Positions 1 through 14,727 are shown, counted from the stretch's first letter. The stretch: 64,000 nucleotides of DNA from Anseranas semipalmata (GCA_013399115.1 VXAA01003830.1:1151227-1215226); one strand, 5' to 3'. Program-made: numbers and translations. The notes: a model not told the origin generated them from the sequence alone.

Positions 1-2137
1 CAGTGCATGGCTTCCAGTGACTTTAGCAATACCTAGAGCTGCTTGTGAGAAGAACCTCACCAACGATTTTAAAATGACAGAATAATTCTCCCATCCCCAA
101 GGTGATTTGATCTAGCAGGATGGGGCAAAACAAGAACCAAGTGCAGCAAGGTAAACCTAAACTAATTAAAATGTGAAAACAGGCATAGGAGTTCAATAAT
201 GAGGCTAATGCACAATCAGAGCAAACTAGCAGTGAAATGGGTGAATCTCAACTCCTTTCACTCTTCAAAGGAAGCCTTTGGAAGACAAAAGGCTTTTTTT
301 TCCTTTTTCCTGCTCCTCAGAGGAGCTTAGGTTATTGCAGTCTGTACAGGAGGGAGGTTGCAGTACTGGGGGGCTGTTTACCCCTGCATGAAATCCAGCA
401 TTCCCAAAGGCCTTAGAAAAAAGTGTGGGAAAGAGTAAGAGAAAGAAAAAGAAATGTATATAAACCAAACAAGTACTTGTCAACTCCCAAAACTCTAGAG
501 CTTTTTTTTTTTTTTGCTTTATATTATATTGTCTTTCTGGTAATTTCAGTGGGTTTTCTTTCTACTATAAATTAAATTCTTCTCATTTAGAGACAGCTTT
601 CATTGCTTCAGATCAGCAAACATTAAAGCACTGCATTATGTATGACTCTTCAGTTACACCTTATTTTTAATAAAGGAATATGTGCAGAGGAAACATATGA
701 ACATATGACATGATCTACCTTTAAGACTTTTTTCTAAGACGCACTGAGTTCAACAAACACTGATCAACCAATAAAATCAGATTAGAGAAAAGGCAACCAT
801 GACTAGTGAACGTACTATAGCCCATATGAACAATTTGCAAAGAACGATTTATACAGACGAATAAAATTGGAAACTATCATCACAGAAATTTCCAACAGTA
901 ATACTGAAGACTAGCTACCTAAGCAGGCCAAAAGAACAGATGACACACTGTTTAAGCACAGTGTTTTCAATTACAGAATATGCATTAGGTATCAGTGACG
1001 CGTTGGTTAAATCTATGGCCAGAGACTGTCCTGGCTCAAAGACTGACCATTCTGACAAGTTCAATGAGGATGCATCCACTCATAGCAGAGCTCAGACGCA
1101 AATATACAAACCCTTTTTTCCACTGGTTTACACACACACACAGAACTAAAGAAAGAAATACAAAATAGCAAAAGTTTCTTAAACCATAAGAGTCTAGAGC
1201 ATATTTTCTAAGTAATAATACTGAGCCACAAATTGAACACTTAGTCAAGTACAAAATTGTTTATTTATCATAACCTCCACTCCTTAGCTTGTACTCAGTC
1301 TTCAGTACAAAAGCCAGATCATTTCAGGGTAAGCTTCAAAACTAGTTTTGGTTACGTATGAAACATGATTTCTTGTTTTTACATGATAAATTAACATTTA
1401 GGCTCAACACTCTTTCCTGGGTTGGAGACGCATGTACAGGAAACTCTAGCAAGTAACAATATTCACATAGCAAGATTTGAATAGCAGCAATAGAAACCTA
1501 AAATGCAACAACAGATACAAAGAAATTATTTACTTCATCTTCCAGTGGTGTATAATTAAAATTCTAAACCAAATATCCATATCCAAAAATACTCTTTGCT
1601 CAATTCACTTTTATTTTCTCAGCAATGTTCTCCTTTGAGTCCTCTTCACGATACGCTTTATGTTCTGTTTTCCTCACCAGTGTTTTTCTGTTTTCTTCCC
1701 ACTGGAACAAGTTATTTTCTACAGTTTTCTCAGACTGCAAAGGTTCTTTGGTTAAGGGATATGCTGTGTACCATGGATTGGCCACGTGAGCACTGACAGT
1801 GTGAAATCCTGTCAATACCCCAAAAGTAAATCAGCTGGGTGGTAAGTAGGATCACAGCTGTCTATAGATTGAAGTATCAGCTACAAATCCTTCAGCACAG
1901 TTGCATGAGAAGCTGATCTAAATGAAGCTATTTCTAGCCTGCTCCCAAGCAATTTTCTGATGACCTCTGAAGATGGGCAGGCCAAGATTCTGTCTGAAGA
2001 GCCATGGGTACTGCCTTTTCAACACCTCAAGACCTTGTATCTGCTCTCGGCAGCCAGGTGCTACTTAAACGATAGGGACGAGATCACATAAGGTCCATTT
2101 ACAGTGTTGTAGGAAACATTTTTGTTATTAAACTAAC

Positions 2138-2755
2138 AGGAAAAAGACCTGGGGTCCTGGTGGACACCAAGTCGAACATGAGCCAGCAGTGTGCCTTTGC
2201 AGCAAAGAAGGCTAATGCTATCCTGGGCTGCATTAAGCAGAACATTGCCAGCAGTTCGAGGGAGGTGATCCTCCCCCTCGGCTCAGCCCTGTGAGGCCAC
2301 ACCTGGAGTATTGTGTCCAGTTCTGGGCTCCCCAGTACAAGAGGGACATGGACATATTGGAGCAAGTCCAGCACAGAACCATGGAGATGATTATGGACTG
2401 GAGCATCAGTCGTACGCAGAGAGGCTGAGAGAGCTGGGACTGCTCGGCCTGGAGAAGAGAAGGCTCGGGGGGAGTTTTTCAACCTGTATAAATACCTGAT
2501 GGGGGCGAATAAAAAGACAGTGGGCACAAACTCAAACACAGGAAGTTCCATTTAAATGTTAGAAGAAACTTTTTATTGTGAATGTGGTTGAACAGCTGTC
2601 CGGAAAAGCTGTGGAGTTTCCATTCCTGGACATACTCAAACCTGTGTGGACCCAGGCAACCTGCTCTGGCCGACCCTGCTTTGAGCAGGGGGGTTGAGCA
2701 AGATGACCTCCAGAATTGCCTTCCAGCCTCAATGACTCTGAGTCTACAGAGTAGC
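2138..2755 (+). mobile_element. CR1 LINE fragment, diverged
   Basis: Matches the CR1 ORF2 C-terminal region and 3' UTR: GACCTGGGGTCCTGGTGGAC, then a stretch equivalent to MSQQCA.A.KKAN.ILGCIK, then CACACCTGGAGTATTGTGTC and AGAGCTGGGACTGCTCGGCC. It ends with a degraded version of the 3' tail (aatgactctgagtctacag). Compared with the 42185 copy it has many substitutions, stops and a shortened middle part, so it is an older, dead copy. Its own open frames carry no function. It is antisense to SAMD12. Confidence 0.93.
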
Positions 2756-5700
2756 ACAAAAATCCAGCTGTCTGAATTTCAATAGAGTTAGCAAGGTCAC
2801 AATTAGCAGCGAGTGAATACGAGATTCTTACATAATTTGTATATCAATAAATTCGATTAAAATGTGCAAGCCACGGGGACTGGTGAAAAAATACCTGCAT
2901 GGCTGGAACCTCACTCAAGATTGTTTGTATACTAGTGTACACCACCTACAGTATCCCCCCGTAGGAGCACATCCAGACAATGGATTTCTATAAAGGAAAC
3001 ACTATAACTAGCAAGGTTAGTGACGCAGAAGGATGGGGGTTATTAAGCATGTAAAACAGGGCTTTTTTCAGCCCATTCACCTAATGTTACACACTCTGAA
3101 AACCAGGGCATGGCTGGTTCCCAGTATGTGCACCCCAGTAAATTAACCAGTCCCACAGTTGTCCAGGCACTGGAACTCCATAATTTCTATTATCAAATCG
3201 CTCCAAGGGTTCCTGGTATGATTCTGGCCTGGGCCAATTAACACCTTCCTAGGAACTCCCACATATGGTTCAGGAACAAGCACAAATTAGGAGCTATTCC
3301 CCATAGACAGTGTGAACACAGCCATCCTGATCTGAAGAGCAAAAGCCCTTAGCAGTATGGGCGTGAGCCATTCTACGCCAATTAGCCTCAGTGCCAGAAG
3401 ATGTTTGTGGAAATGTCACTGACATCAACATAGCAATATTACAAAGTTACCAGTTCTGTTGGTAAAATCCAATCTGCCCTACTAACATAGCAAAACATAA
3501 GCTGGCATCTAAGAAATAAAGGTGTTCAGAGGTGAGACAATATTATTTCCTCCCTTGGGAGTTGTAGCATGTCCATTGGCACAAGTCAGAGCAGTTGGAA
3601 AGGATTTCCTCCACTATTACTTACCTGTTCTAAACTACTAAATAACATAGTTCTCTCAACCGTGGAAATGAGGAAAAGCAACGGGAAAGAGACCTTCGGG
3701 TAAGCTTTTAGTGGTTACAGCAGTTTTATTTAGATTTAATTCTGCTATAGTATTTCATTTCCAAACATTTGAAGGTTCCTGTCTGTTTTCAGGCCTGTCT
3801 CAGCTCTTATGTATCCAACATGAGAAAGACATTCCAACATTTCCAAACACTGGAAACGAGGAACAGAAAGAAAAAAAGTGTGACTGGGACACTGTGTTTG
3901 AAGAAAAAAAAAAAAAAGTCTTTTTAGTAATATTGTTTTTGTGAAGTCCTGTAAGAGATAATGTGTGAAAAAGCCCAAACAACAGTAACCTCAAGTCCAG
4001 TTTTGGACTACTTCTGAAGGGCAACACGCTGCACATCACACTGCCCAAGTCAGAAGAGTTATCATGGATTTTTATGTGTATATTCTGCCTGCTTCACAGG
4101 AACCATTAATCATAGTGGTAGGGTATGTCTGTGCCAGCTCACCTGCATTTCTTGGGCATACCTTTAATGTGTTCTGCAACCCTGGCCTCTGCAAGCCACT
4201 GTTGCTTCTGAAGCACTGTCAGGTCACACAGCAAAATGCTAATGAATATTGGTCTCCTCCCACCTGCAAGTACAGCTAGACTGCTGGCCCAGCCTCCAGA
4301 GAAACAGCCTTAGAGCAAGGGCAGTACGAGCAGCTGAGAAAAAAAGGAAGACTGACGACACCGGGATACTTCTAAAGGTAGTTTACAGGTTTTGGTCTTT
4401 ACGTAACCACAGTAATTAGCAAGATACGATATCACTCCAGACTCGGTATAAACACCATGTGATAAAAGTAAACCACCTTCTGCAAAGGATGGAAAAGCAC
4501 CTGCTCGTGGCTCACCAAGAACCTCCTGCTGTTGCGGAGTGGCTGCACAAAAGCAGAGCTGCTACGGGACTGCTGTAACAGAAGCATGCACAGACACCAA
4601 GAAAACCACTCGGCCCTCACAAAAGTGGGTTATATGAAGACAGATACTAATGGTTTGTACTGCTAGGGCTCCTGAATGGTACAAAGCTGTTAATAAGAAA
4701 CACACTGCCACTTCCCACTTGAAGTTTTGAGATTCACCATAGGTATTTTTATCAGGCTTTAGCACATCATACTGACCATTGCAAAAGGTTTACCTCTAGG
4801 TGGTGATGGAAGAGATTAGAAAAAAACAAAATGCCAGGATTTTTGAAAGGTCCTGACTTAATACGTGCTACAACAGGAACATTTACATCTACAGACAGAG
4901 ACAGAATTTCAGGACTTGCAGCATTTTGGAACTGCCAGTTCTTCACTGTGCTACGTAAGCTTGCAAAACCTTTCACTAAACACTTGCCTAGAAAAGAGAA
5001 TCAAACCAAGTCTGTCTTAGGGAGTCCCAGAATGATTGGGGAAAATGGCTTTTAGAGACCTAAAGGTCAGATCAGCACCCAGCTAACCAGGCCCTTAACA
5101 CACAAACATCTCTTGCTCCAACTGACTTGCAATGCAACCAAGGGTTTTCTGAAAGCAAGAGGAAACTGCACTTCAACGCGGAGTATCGGATAATCTCAGT
5201 CACACACAACGGCCTCTGTGAAAGTGAAGTGATTGAAGAGAGAGGAGTCTTATTTCAAAACCAGGAGCAGCTTGTGGGAAATGCATGTTCTTAGATAAGA
5301 AATTTTGCTTATGTGATAAAGTAAAATATTGCACGCTTCAGAGCCTCACATACACTCACCTACTTGTGTGTGAACTCATGCGAAGTGTCAGGCGTAACTG
5401 AGGCAGTCAAGCTCTCATTCATATTTTATATCTTCAGTTTTAATAAGCTGTTTATTACAAAGTTTTCACATAGTCCTTGTTCCGAATCTGTTACAAGGCC
5501 TGCCTGGATGTTATGGCAGTAGTGCTTCAAAACAAAAAGAGAGGAGTATAAAGCCATCAAATGACAAGTGCAATGAAATTTCAGGATAATATTTATTATT
5601 TTTAATAAAGAACTGAATTGTATACCAAGATGAAAGTTGTTCACATTAAAACATTTGTATTGAAGAGTCATAAGGCTGTGCAAAGCTAGAACAGCGTTTG

Positions 5701-8700
5701 CTTAAGGAGGCTAAATTGTTTCTCCATCAGCGAAGTTTCTCTCTGTCTTCTCACACTGATACAGCAAAGAAAAATAAAAGCACACAAGTTATCTCTGGTG
5801 CCCTTCTTAAAACTCTTTTAGTCAGGTGACATTGTTATTTTTTTATGCTTCATTATTATTTTTGGACTGTGGTGAAAAACCACACAAATGGAAAGACAAA
5901 TAAGTATAATTTTTCCTGATCTTTCTTATCACTCTAAAAGAGGAATAAAAAATCTGCACCATCTGCATAGCTGTTACATTCAGTCCGGCGGTGGTGTGGC
6001 AGGAAGGCAGTACTCATACGTTATTTCTCCTCCCATTAAGTTCTATTTCTGCATAGTCCTAAATACTTACAGGAATTGGAAACGTGATCGGTTTAAGTGG
6101 AGATCTATGGTCCAGATTTCTGCTCTTGTTCTAACTCGGAATCATTGAAGATTTCTATGACTCCACCTAGTTCAGTGGCTTAGCAGCCCCTGGGTTTGGA
6201 CACAAGTTATGTTATCGATACCACCACAAGCTTTGAAGGCAATACGGCACATCTAACAAGAATACGCAGGATGCCTAGTTTACAGCATCACACCTCTCAT
6301 CATATTGTTGAGTGGCAGTAGTCAATGCAATATAGTTTAACCACAGTAATTCCATTTTACAAAGGCACTAGAGACAGCCCTGGTTGTCCCCTTACTTAGC
6401 ACCTGCCCTGACTCCTGCTTTTATACCTCTGTTAAGCTACTGCCTGACAGCTGGCAAAGATAAAGCTCCCCTCTCCAGGGGTCAATTACACTGAGCATTT
6501 CCAGTACATGACCACAATACAGTTGCCTGAGGCATGACTGGGGAGTAATCCGGACAAATGTATGTGATCTCCCCACAAGTTAAAATCACAGAGGATGGTA
6601 ACAGCCACACACCAGTATTTAAAACTGAGATGAAATCCTGCCTGGATGTCCCTGGAGCAGGGCAGAACGCATCAGTCTGCAAACAGATACTGCTCTACTG
6701 GCTGTATGACTTGTAAGAAACTACTTAAAAACTTAGTAGGCTTGCAAGAATTGCAAGAGGACACAACAACATCCATGCCTACTTTGTTGAGGGCAAATCC
6801 AACCCACTTCTAAGTTAAACCACTTCCCATGTGGTTTGACAACCAGATGACATACAGAGTTTATGGACGCAAGGCATGGTAGCATAAAACAATTCAAAGT
6901 TGAGTCAAACTCATTTGTTGTCTATGTTGGGCCACTGCAGTTGCAATCAGTCCCAGCACTTTTCAATAATCTCCTGCAGAGGAGAATTACATGACTGGTC
7001 ACTGTGGTTCACATCAAACAAAAGAAGTTCAATATTCCAGCTATGATTCTGGTCCAAGGTCAAATTTGGCAACTTCACTTTTCTGCACTCAGAGAAAGCC
7101 ATTAATTGTGGAAACAAAGCAAGCTGCTTTTAAAAAAAAAAAAAAAAAAATCACATATAGGACTACAATTCGCAAGTCCCTAAATTCTTTGGGAAAGCCA
7201 TTTAATCATTTTGATATATTTTTGAGAGACACTATCAAAAGATACTGCTTTCCATAGTGTGTCACTCCCAATTGTAATTGCAGATTTGTACAAGTGAGTG
7301 TTTCAGACTGATTGTTTATATCATTCTTTGTAGGCAATTCATTGAGGTATAGAATCATTGAAGTATAGATCCAGCACATCAGAGCTTTTTCCATACAAAA
7401 GTGTTAATGTCACTGCAGTTTACAGCATTTTTTTTTCTGCCAGATGGATGATCATAGTGGTGTAACGGTTCCCAGCAATTTTTGCAAGTCAGCAATAGAC
7501 TGTACAAGATTTAGTGGATGCTGTTTAGCTAGAGTTTGCTTACACACAGAGTATGCAAATACTTGCTCACTGCTGAAGGATTCACTCAAATGGGATGTGA
7601 AGAACCACATTCTTCTTTGCCTTAAATTTTCAAGATTACTCTGAGAAGAGGTGAAGTTACCATCTTTTCCTAAAGTTGTATTCTGACATCTGGCATTCTA
7701 GAACACAGAGTAAGTGCTCAGACACTGTAATTGTTATTTTACTGACAACTAACTAGCTCTCTTTTAAAGGGGAAAAACAAACAAACAAAGAGTCAGTCCT
7801 GAAGCACACCTGGTAAAAATAAACAGTCTGTCAGGGAAATGAAAGCCAGGCATCATCCATCAAATTCAAGAAAATAAAAAGACTCTGTGAGTTCTTGAGA
7901 AGTGGCATCTCTGAAGGTCAGAACTGTACGCAACAGTAGGGATCTGTAAGTAAATGTTGCAAGTTTTTCAAAGCAGACTTCCAACAATGTTGATAGAAGT
8001 ATCTCAACACGAATCTGAATCATGTATGAAAACTGAAACAGACCCACATGGGCTTATACTGTGCTCACTGAGGTTGCATTTTTGGAGGTAAAAATATTTG
8101 TGCCACCAAATAATCTGGAGAATTCATTTTTCAACTAAAACATTAACTAAGCATCAATAAAAACTACAAGCTCAGGAGGCACACCGTTTTCTACTCCCTC
8201 AGCCTGTTTTGTTGTGATGGTTATTGTGTTTTTTTCTTTGGTTTTGTTTTTGTTTTTTAATACCCTTATTACTCTCTCATCTTAAAATGTTTATCTCTTC
8301 TAGTATAAAACATAGCACCACCAGTGAGCACACGAAAAGTCACTATTAAAGCTGCACTGTTCAAATCTTAGAAATCAAGAAATGCCAGCTTTTGAGTAGC
8401 ATGAACACTCTTATCTCTGTCCTTTACTCATACGTATTACCACAGAGATTTTGGCTGTGTGTTCGTATAGTGGCTGCTCAAAAACACGAGTTATCCTGTT
8501 TTGTGGAAGACAGCGAACCACAAAGCATTGGAGGGCAGGAGGGTATTAGAAAGAAGCATGACATATACTTGTCCTGTTCTCATACTCCTCCCTAAGCACT
8601 TCATTTGGACAAAGGCAGGATTCTAGGCTAGATGCATCTTGATATAGTACACTCAGAATCACAGCTATTTTGCTGCTTTAAAGAGGTTTGTAGAATATAT

Positions 8701-11700
8701 TTCAATACCATGTGTACTGAGGGTTGAGAGAGAATGCATGGAAATGATTACAATACACAAAAACTGCATACACAATAGGTTAGTTGTAAGAAATTAAACT
8801 TACTGATAATTATTTTCTATAAAGGGAATAATAACATACTTCTAGTTTGAAAAATTAATTTTTAAATACATCAATGAAATAAGAAAATGAAAGCTTCCAT
8901 AACAGTATATACTTGATTTGCAGAACAGGAGCAGCCCCTCTAGACAGACATTCCCCTTACATAGAGAAAGGTGCAGTGCAGCTGATACAGAGACTCGTAA
9001 CAATTAGGGATTGCGTACATTCCTAACAAAGGAGACCAAATGCATGTTTGGGTACACACATACAGCACAGGTGCTGATGCCTATGATTATAGCTGCTTGA
9101 CACATTTCATAATCATCAAGTGTTGCCGAACCACAACCACTGAGGCTGAAAATTTCCATGTCAGTTATTTTGCAGTAGACTGGCTTTTGGTAGGCTTAAT
9201 TTTTTTTGCCAAAATTTCAATGTATTTCAACACAAGTCAGGGAAAATATTTGCAGTTCTGTTAAAAGAATTAAATAGCAATTGGGAGGAAGAAAACCCCA
9301 CAGTTTCTAGTTTGAAAGCATAACCTGAAAATAAGCCTTTGTGCCAACATGCTGTCTTCATTAAGATCTATCTGAATTTGTTCACGTTAGAACCTTTTAA
9401 GCTTTTCAGTTTGCAACCACTCAACGGACTCACTCAAAAAATCATTTCAAGAGATTGTGCATGCTCCAACCTAAGCCTATAGGACAGAGTCATCCAAGCC
9501 AGGTAGTACCTTGGTGGAGCCAGTTACGATAAGAAAAGAAAACTGCCCCTCCTGAACTTCTAAAGGTTTCCACTGCTGGTTTGGGTAGCAAAAAGAAGAC
9601 CGTTCAGATTTTTGCTCCTTCTGTTGAACACAAGAAAAAGTTTTTAAAAAGACTAAGACTAGGACGAGGAAATGATGAAAGGTCCCAGTCTGACCAGAAC
9701 TGAGCCAGAATTTGCCATCCTTTGAATGGACATTCACCAGTACCTGAAACAGAAGACTCTTGAGACTTCCTTTACTGTCAGCCAGTTGCTGTGAAATTCA
9801 TTGGCAAAAATGAAGCCCTTGCTGTCCTCCAGTGACTGGTCCCTGTAGAAGATTAGAACCATCACATATATCTGTAATGCCATAAGCAGTCAGGGACAGA
9901 TCCACTGAATTCAGCTCTGGTGATGAGTGATTTGGGAGTCAATGCTGTTCAACACCATGAGCTCAAGTTGTAGTTTGCGGGTGTGCATGCACTGAGGTAA
10001 GTATTCCTCCATTACAGTATCACATACCATTCCCTCATAAGGCTCTGCCTCAAAGCCCAGAGAGAAGACTGTTCATGAATACTCCACACAATCCTTCATA
10101 TCTAACCTGGGAGCTGTGCTTAGGCAAAGCTGTGTCATACTGCAATATGGCAGATGTACAGTTTTTAAAATTGGTAGTAAGGGTGCAGGGTATTTGACTT
10201 GGACAATCCAGAGTCAGTGTTTTTCCTTGAACCATTCACACAGTAGTTTAGCCTTGTTGTAACTAAAAAAGACAGAAAAACATGCAAAGAAAAAGGAAGT
10301 ATTGTTTAGCGTTGTTCAGTTCTATGGCCAAAGCATTCTTTCAAATGGAACAGGTAACTATTTCTGTTTTAGTTAAGGAAAATTCATGCATCGAGATAAA
10401 AACTTCTGGAAGCCAGCTGCCCTTGAATTACTTTTTTTGAATGGACACCAGAGACAACACCCTAATTTTAAAAGCTGAATCCCTGAACAGCTTTTAAAAA
10501 ATGTCTAACGCTGAGATTAGGTAATCTACTGAAAACCAAAGAAACCCCAAGCACAGAAAAAAAGCAGCAATGGAATTTGCACAAGTAGAATATACCCTTG
10601 CCTATAAAATGGAACAAACACAACCCGCCTGACACTTGCTTTCCTTTAGACTAATTTGACGTCCTCACTTTGCAGCTGTAGGTCCCATCCCAGCAACACA
10701 GAGATGGATCAGGAATCTATGGCACTGCTTTATGTAGCATATGCAGGCCAAAGATAGCACCACAGTTCAAATCGTTCTATTGATCTGATCCAGGCTACAT
10801 CAGCTGATGGCCACACATTTCTGAATTAGGAAGGAAAAAAAAAGACTTGAAGAATTATGCTTTTGGAATAAATGGTCTTCAAATAGTTATTTTTGTTATC
10901 AGTGTTAAGACAGCATGATAGCCACTTCTGATGTTGCAAATGTAAGGAAATGCATAGTATGACAGAAGAATTATCCACCTGCCCTACAGTGCTTTTTACA
11001 GCAATTCCCAGGCAACAGCTCTAGAAGTCGGAGTCTCCTAACAGGCTGTAGGTTCTGGTACCCGCCCCAGTAAGAGCGCATCAAATGCAGCTTCAGCAAC
11101 AAATGTTTCCCTGATCTAGAAAGAATGTGTAAATAAACATGGAAACCAGATGGTATTAATAGGCTATATGGGGAGTCTTGTGCAGAAGTGATACCTAAGA
11201 ACAGAATTAAAGGAACGGCAGGTATGTGAGCATGTATTAGCATCCCACTGGACTCACAACAAATGTGTAATAGATTGTTAACAGATGTCAGCTTTGCATA
11301 TATACCATTTGGTACATTTGCAAAATTCAAGTCACAAGGGGTTTCTAAAAGAAGACAGGGGACAACTTTAAATATCAGAATTAACTTTTCTATACTACAT
11401 CAATCTAGTCTAACACACTCTCTGGTCAAATACAGAAAAAATATAATGGATTCAAGCCCTAGGAGAGCTACTGGGAGAGCACACATTGCATGTATAAATT
11501 GCTGATTCATGTTACCATGTCACTTAGTAAGTACAGATATTTACCCCATACGTGATCTTCACTAAAGAGATACCTCTAGTAGCATGTAGGACTCCTCTAA
11601 GTGGGCACACAAAGTTGCCTTTATATCAAAAGTTTTACCCTAGACCTAGCCTGACATACTGATTGAATAAGTAGGAAAAAATCACTTGTAGACTGCAAAA

Positions 11701-11979
11701 ACAGCTGGGTAACTAGCAGATTATTTCATCTGGAGTTTTGCTAATTAGTTTCTCACACAATGTGGGGTGCCTCATTCAAGGCTCATTTGAGCTTCCCAGG
11801 AGCCTTTGCTTCCAAAGGCCTAGACCCTCACAAAACAGAAGAACAAAACCGCTGAAGTTGCAGAGTGCACTAGAGTCTAGAGATGCAGATATTCCTGCTA
11901 AAGAACCACTGTGATCATGCAGCCTTGGGTGCTGCGTGTCCACATGCCTACCAGGTATTTTTCCAGCCATCTATCTCAC

Positions 11980-12800
11980 CTTTTAAAAACTCCGTTCTGT
12001 CAGTGTCTACCCTTTTTCCTAGTAAGCAGCTCCACTGCTGAATGACCTGCAAAGACAGGATTCGTTTTCTGATTACAGAATCACTCAGGCTTCCAATTTC
12101 AGCTTTTGAACGTACGCTGTTGTCCTAAACAGTCCTGGCCAGTTATCAAGGCACCTATCAAGCTTCCTTTCAGCAGCTTCATCTCCTGTAACATGACAAC
12201 ACAAGGCTCATCTTCCAGGCTTGGGAAAAGGCTGGGCTCTGCCTTCCATCTATTTCTTTGCTATTCTTAGAGTTAAAACATCACAACCGGACACAGTATC
12301 CCAGTAGGAGTCCTAAGTGACCTGACCTGTGTATGTTACAACAGTCCCTGCTATTCAATACGACTTCTATAACCAGAGATTACATTAGTCCCATTAGCTT
12401 TGCGTTTAGAGTACATGTAACACGGCTATCTACAAAACTTCTAATTCATTTCCTTCTTTGACAGGCTGCTTTCCGAGGGAGAAGAGCCTATCCCTGCAGG
12501 GTGAAGGGACTTCTCATATATTGCACTACATTTGGCTACAATTAAACAAATTTTGTCAGGACCATTTAGCTAGATTATTTATACCACACACTTGTATCAC
12601 CAACCTGTCCCGCTAATTGTTTGCTACCACACCTAAGCACAACACTTAGACTACCAACCCAATGTCTGAATGATGCGGCACGACCAGCCAGTCCAGGGGA
12701 CACCAGTAATGGCCCTCTTCATCAGTATCTCCTCACGTAGCAGCATACAGGCATCTGTCAACAAACCAGTCTGACTCCAGCACACAGCGTACGAATTAAA
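11980..12800 (-). mobile_element. Probable ancient CR1-like LINE, highly degraded
   Basis: Several ordered short matches to the reverse complement of CR1/L3-type 3' regions: cagctccactgctgaatgac (CR1 'gctgctccaatgcttaat'-like), acaaccggacacagtatccc...agtaggagtcctaagtgacc (the 'actggacacagtactccag...gtgacct'-like block), attagtcccattagctttgc, and the gggaagggacttctcatata...gcac and acaaattttgtcaggaccat blocks. The order and spacing agree with the better copy at 23111-23996. Each block is weak alone, and many indels separate them. It could also be unrelated sequence that looks alike by chance. Confidence 0.45.
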
Positions 12801-13744
12801 AGCCAAATGTTTAATTAAGTTGTCATGTGATCCTAAGCCGTATGCTTTAGGGGGAAGTGTACTATATTCTACGTGGTGGCTGTTGACTGCTAAACTTGTA
12901 ACCTTGCCAATGGAAAAGAAAAAAGAAAGAAGAGTATCAGGTTAGTTTGACAGGCTGGACATCAAGATGACTGGTGTTAACTATACAATGCAATTCTTTG
13001 TTGACAGAAACCCAAATTAACTGTTCCATTATTTTGGCAGAATTGGCAAGAGGCTAACAGGTCTGTAGCTCCTTGTATTGAGTGTAACAAAAAGAAAAAA
13101 AATCCCAGAACATCATTTTTGAAAAGAAAGAAGCTTTCTCCACAAGACCGACTTGGAGTAAGTCAGTATGATATGGGTCTGAATGTGGCTTAATGTGACA
13201 TAAAAAAGGATTGTACGCATCTGTGAATGGCAAATTCAGAAGTAGATTAGCTTAGGATAAAGGTTACAGGTGACATTCATCACAGTCAAGCTGTCTTTTG
13301 TTTGTTTTTGATAAGCCACTATATGACAAGCTTTATCTACATGCATATAACATTCATAAACCAATGGACACAGGCATTTTAGCACTGCAATTTAACTAGT
13401 GCTTGACAACAGATTGGATCACAGTACTTTATAAATTTGCTCATAACAGATCGTCACATTCCTGGCATTTCTCCAGACAGTGTTTATACTTAATAACAGC
13501 AACAAAAAATTAGAACACGTAACAAACATTTCCTTATAAGCCACTTGGGATTGTTCTACATTTGGCACTGTTTTTTGAATAACCCTACTAATCCATCTTC
13601 AGGTTCTGGGCTGTTATATTTAGGTCAAGAACATGTGTTACAAGATAAAATCTATGTAGCCTATGCAAAATAAACATTAAAAAGTGTACTCAAAATTATA
13701 GTCAAGGAAAACTCAAATAGACCATCTGTGCAGATATTCTAAAC

Positions 13745-13860
13745 CCAACTGGACACAGTCCTGGACAATCTACTCCAGCTGATCCTGCCTGAGCAGGGGG
13801 GTGGACTAGATGATTTCAAGTGGACCCTTCCAACCTAAATAACTCCAGGATCCGGTGATT
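13745..13860 (+). mobile_element. CR1 3'-end fragment
   Basis: A short 3' end: aactggacacagtcctggac, then cctgagcaggggggtggact, then agatgatttcaag...cccttccaacct, with a decayed tail (ccaggatccggtgatt). The gctgatcctgcctgagcagg block is diagnostic for the end of the CR1 3' UTR. No coding part remains. Confidence 0.92.
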
Positions 13861-14663
13861 TTGACCTGCAAACAGGTAAGTCATCTCAATTCTGCAATTC
13901 ACCGCACCCAACAAAGCCTGCAGAGATAGTAACTGAGGTTTATATACATAAACTTGTTTGGAGTATCAAACAGTTCTGCAAAAGATCTTCCTCTAATCAC
14001 AGCACAATGAAATGCAGGTGCCCTGTCAGAACAATTGACAGGACAGGGATTACATTGACGGCCTGTCTTAAATACATGGCACGCTGACAAAAGACACACA
14101 TTTCCTCAAGTGTATCATTGTTCTGCATTTCACAAAACAGAACAGAACCTCTAATTCCCCTTGGGGGAGCATTTGTTTTCTTCACTCAGTGATTAAGAAG
14201 CGACATTTTTAATCTGTGGAAGTTGGAGGCTTCTCTTACCAACCTGGTGGGCAGGAATTCCTCTGTGCTTCAAGCAGAGCTGTTGGAGAACAGGGTGAGG
14301 TCTGTACAACCTGATGACATGTTCTGACATTTTTGTGTGTCATCCTTTAACCCTGCTTCTGCTGTAATATGTAGCAATATAATCCCGAATGACTAAAATC
14401 CACAGGAGAATGTACTTCAGCCAGTGAGGTTCAGTATGAGCAGAACACCTGATTTTCAGCAGCAACACAGCCTTCAAACAGATGCACTCACATATAGGAC
14501 TATGTTAGCTGGTAGCTGCAGTTAATAAAAATCCATTAGAATGGGAGGTCCCAAGTTTTATCTGAGGTTAACCACTTAGTGTTGATTGCTGTATAAGAGA
14601 GTTGGCCTCCAATAAGTACTTTTGGGCTCAGTAAGGTTAATGAAACCTGGGGGGAAGGAAGGC

Positions 14664-14665
<2 letters not shown>

Positions 14666-14726
<61 letters not shown>

Positions 14727-14727
14727 T
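14666..14727 (+). repeat. (ATT)n microsatellite
   Basis: About 20 uninterrupted ATT/TTA units over 62 bp, in SAMD12 intron 3. In the gene's sense the tract reads AAT. It is long enough to be length-variable in a population. Confidence 0.98.
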
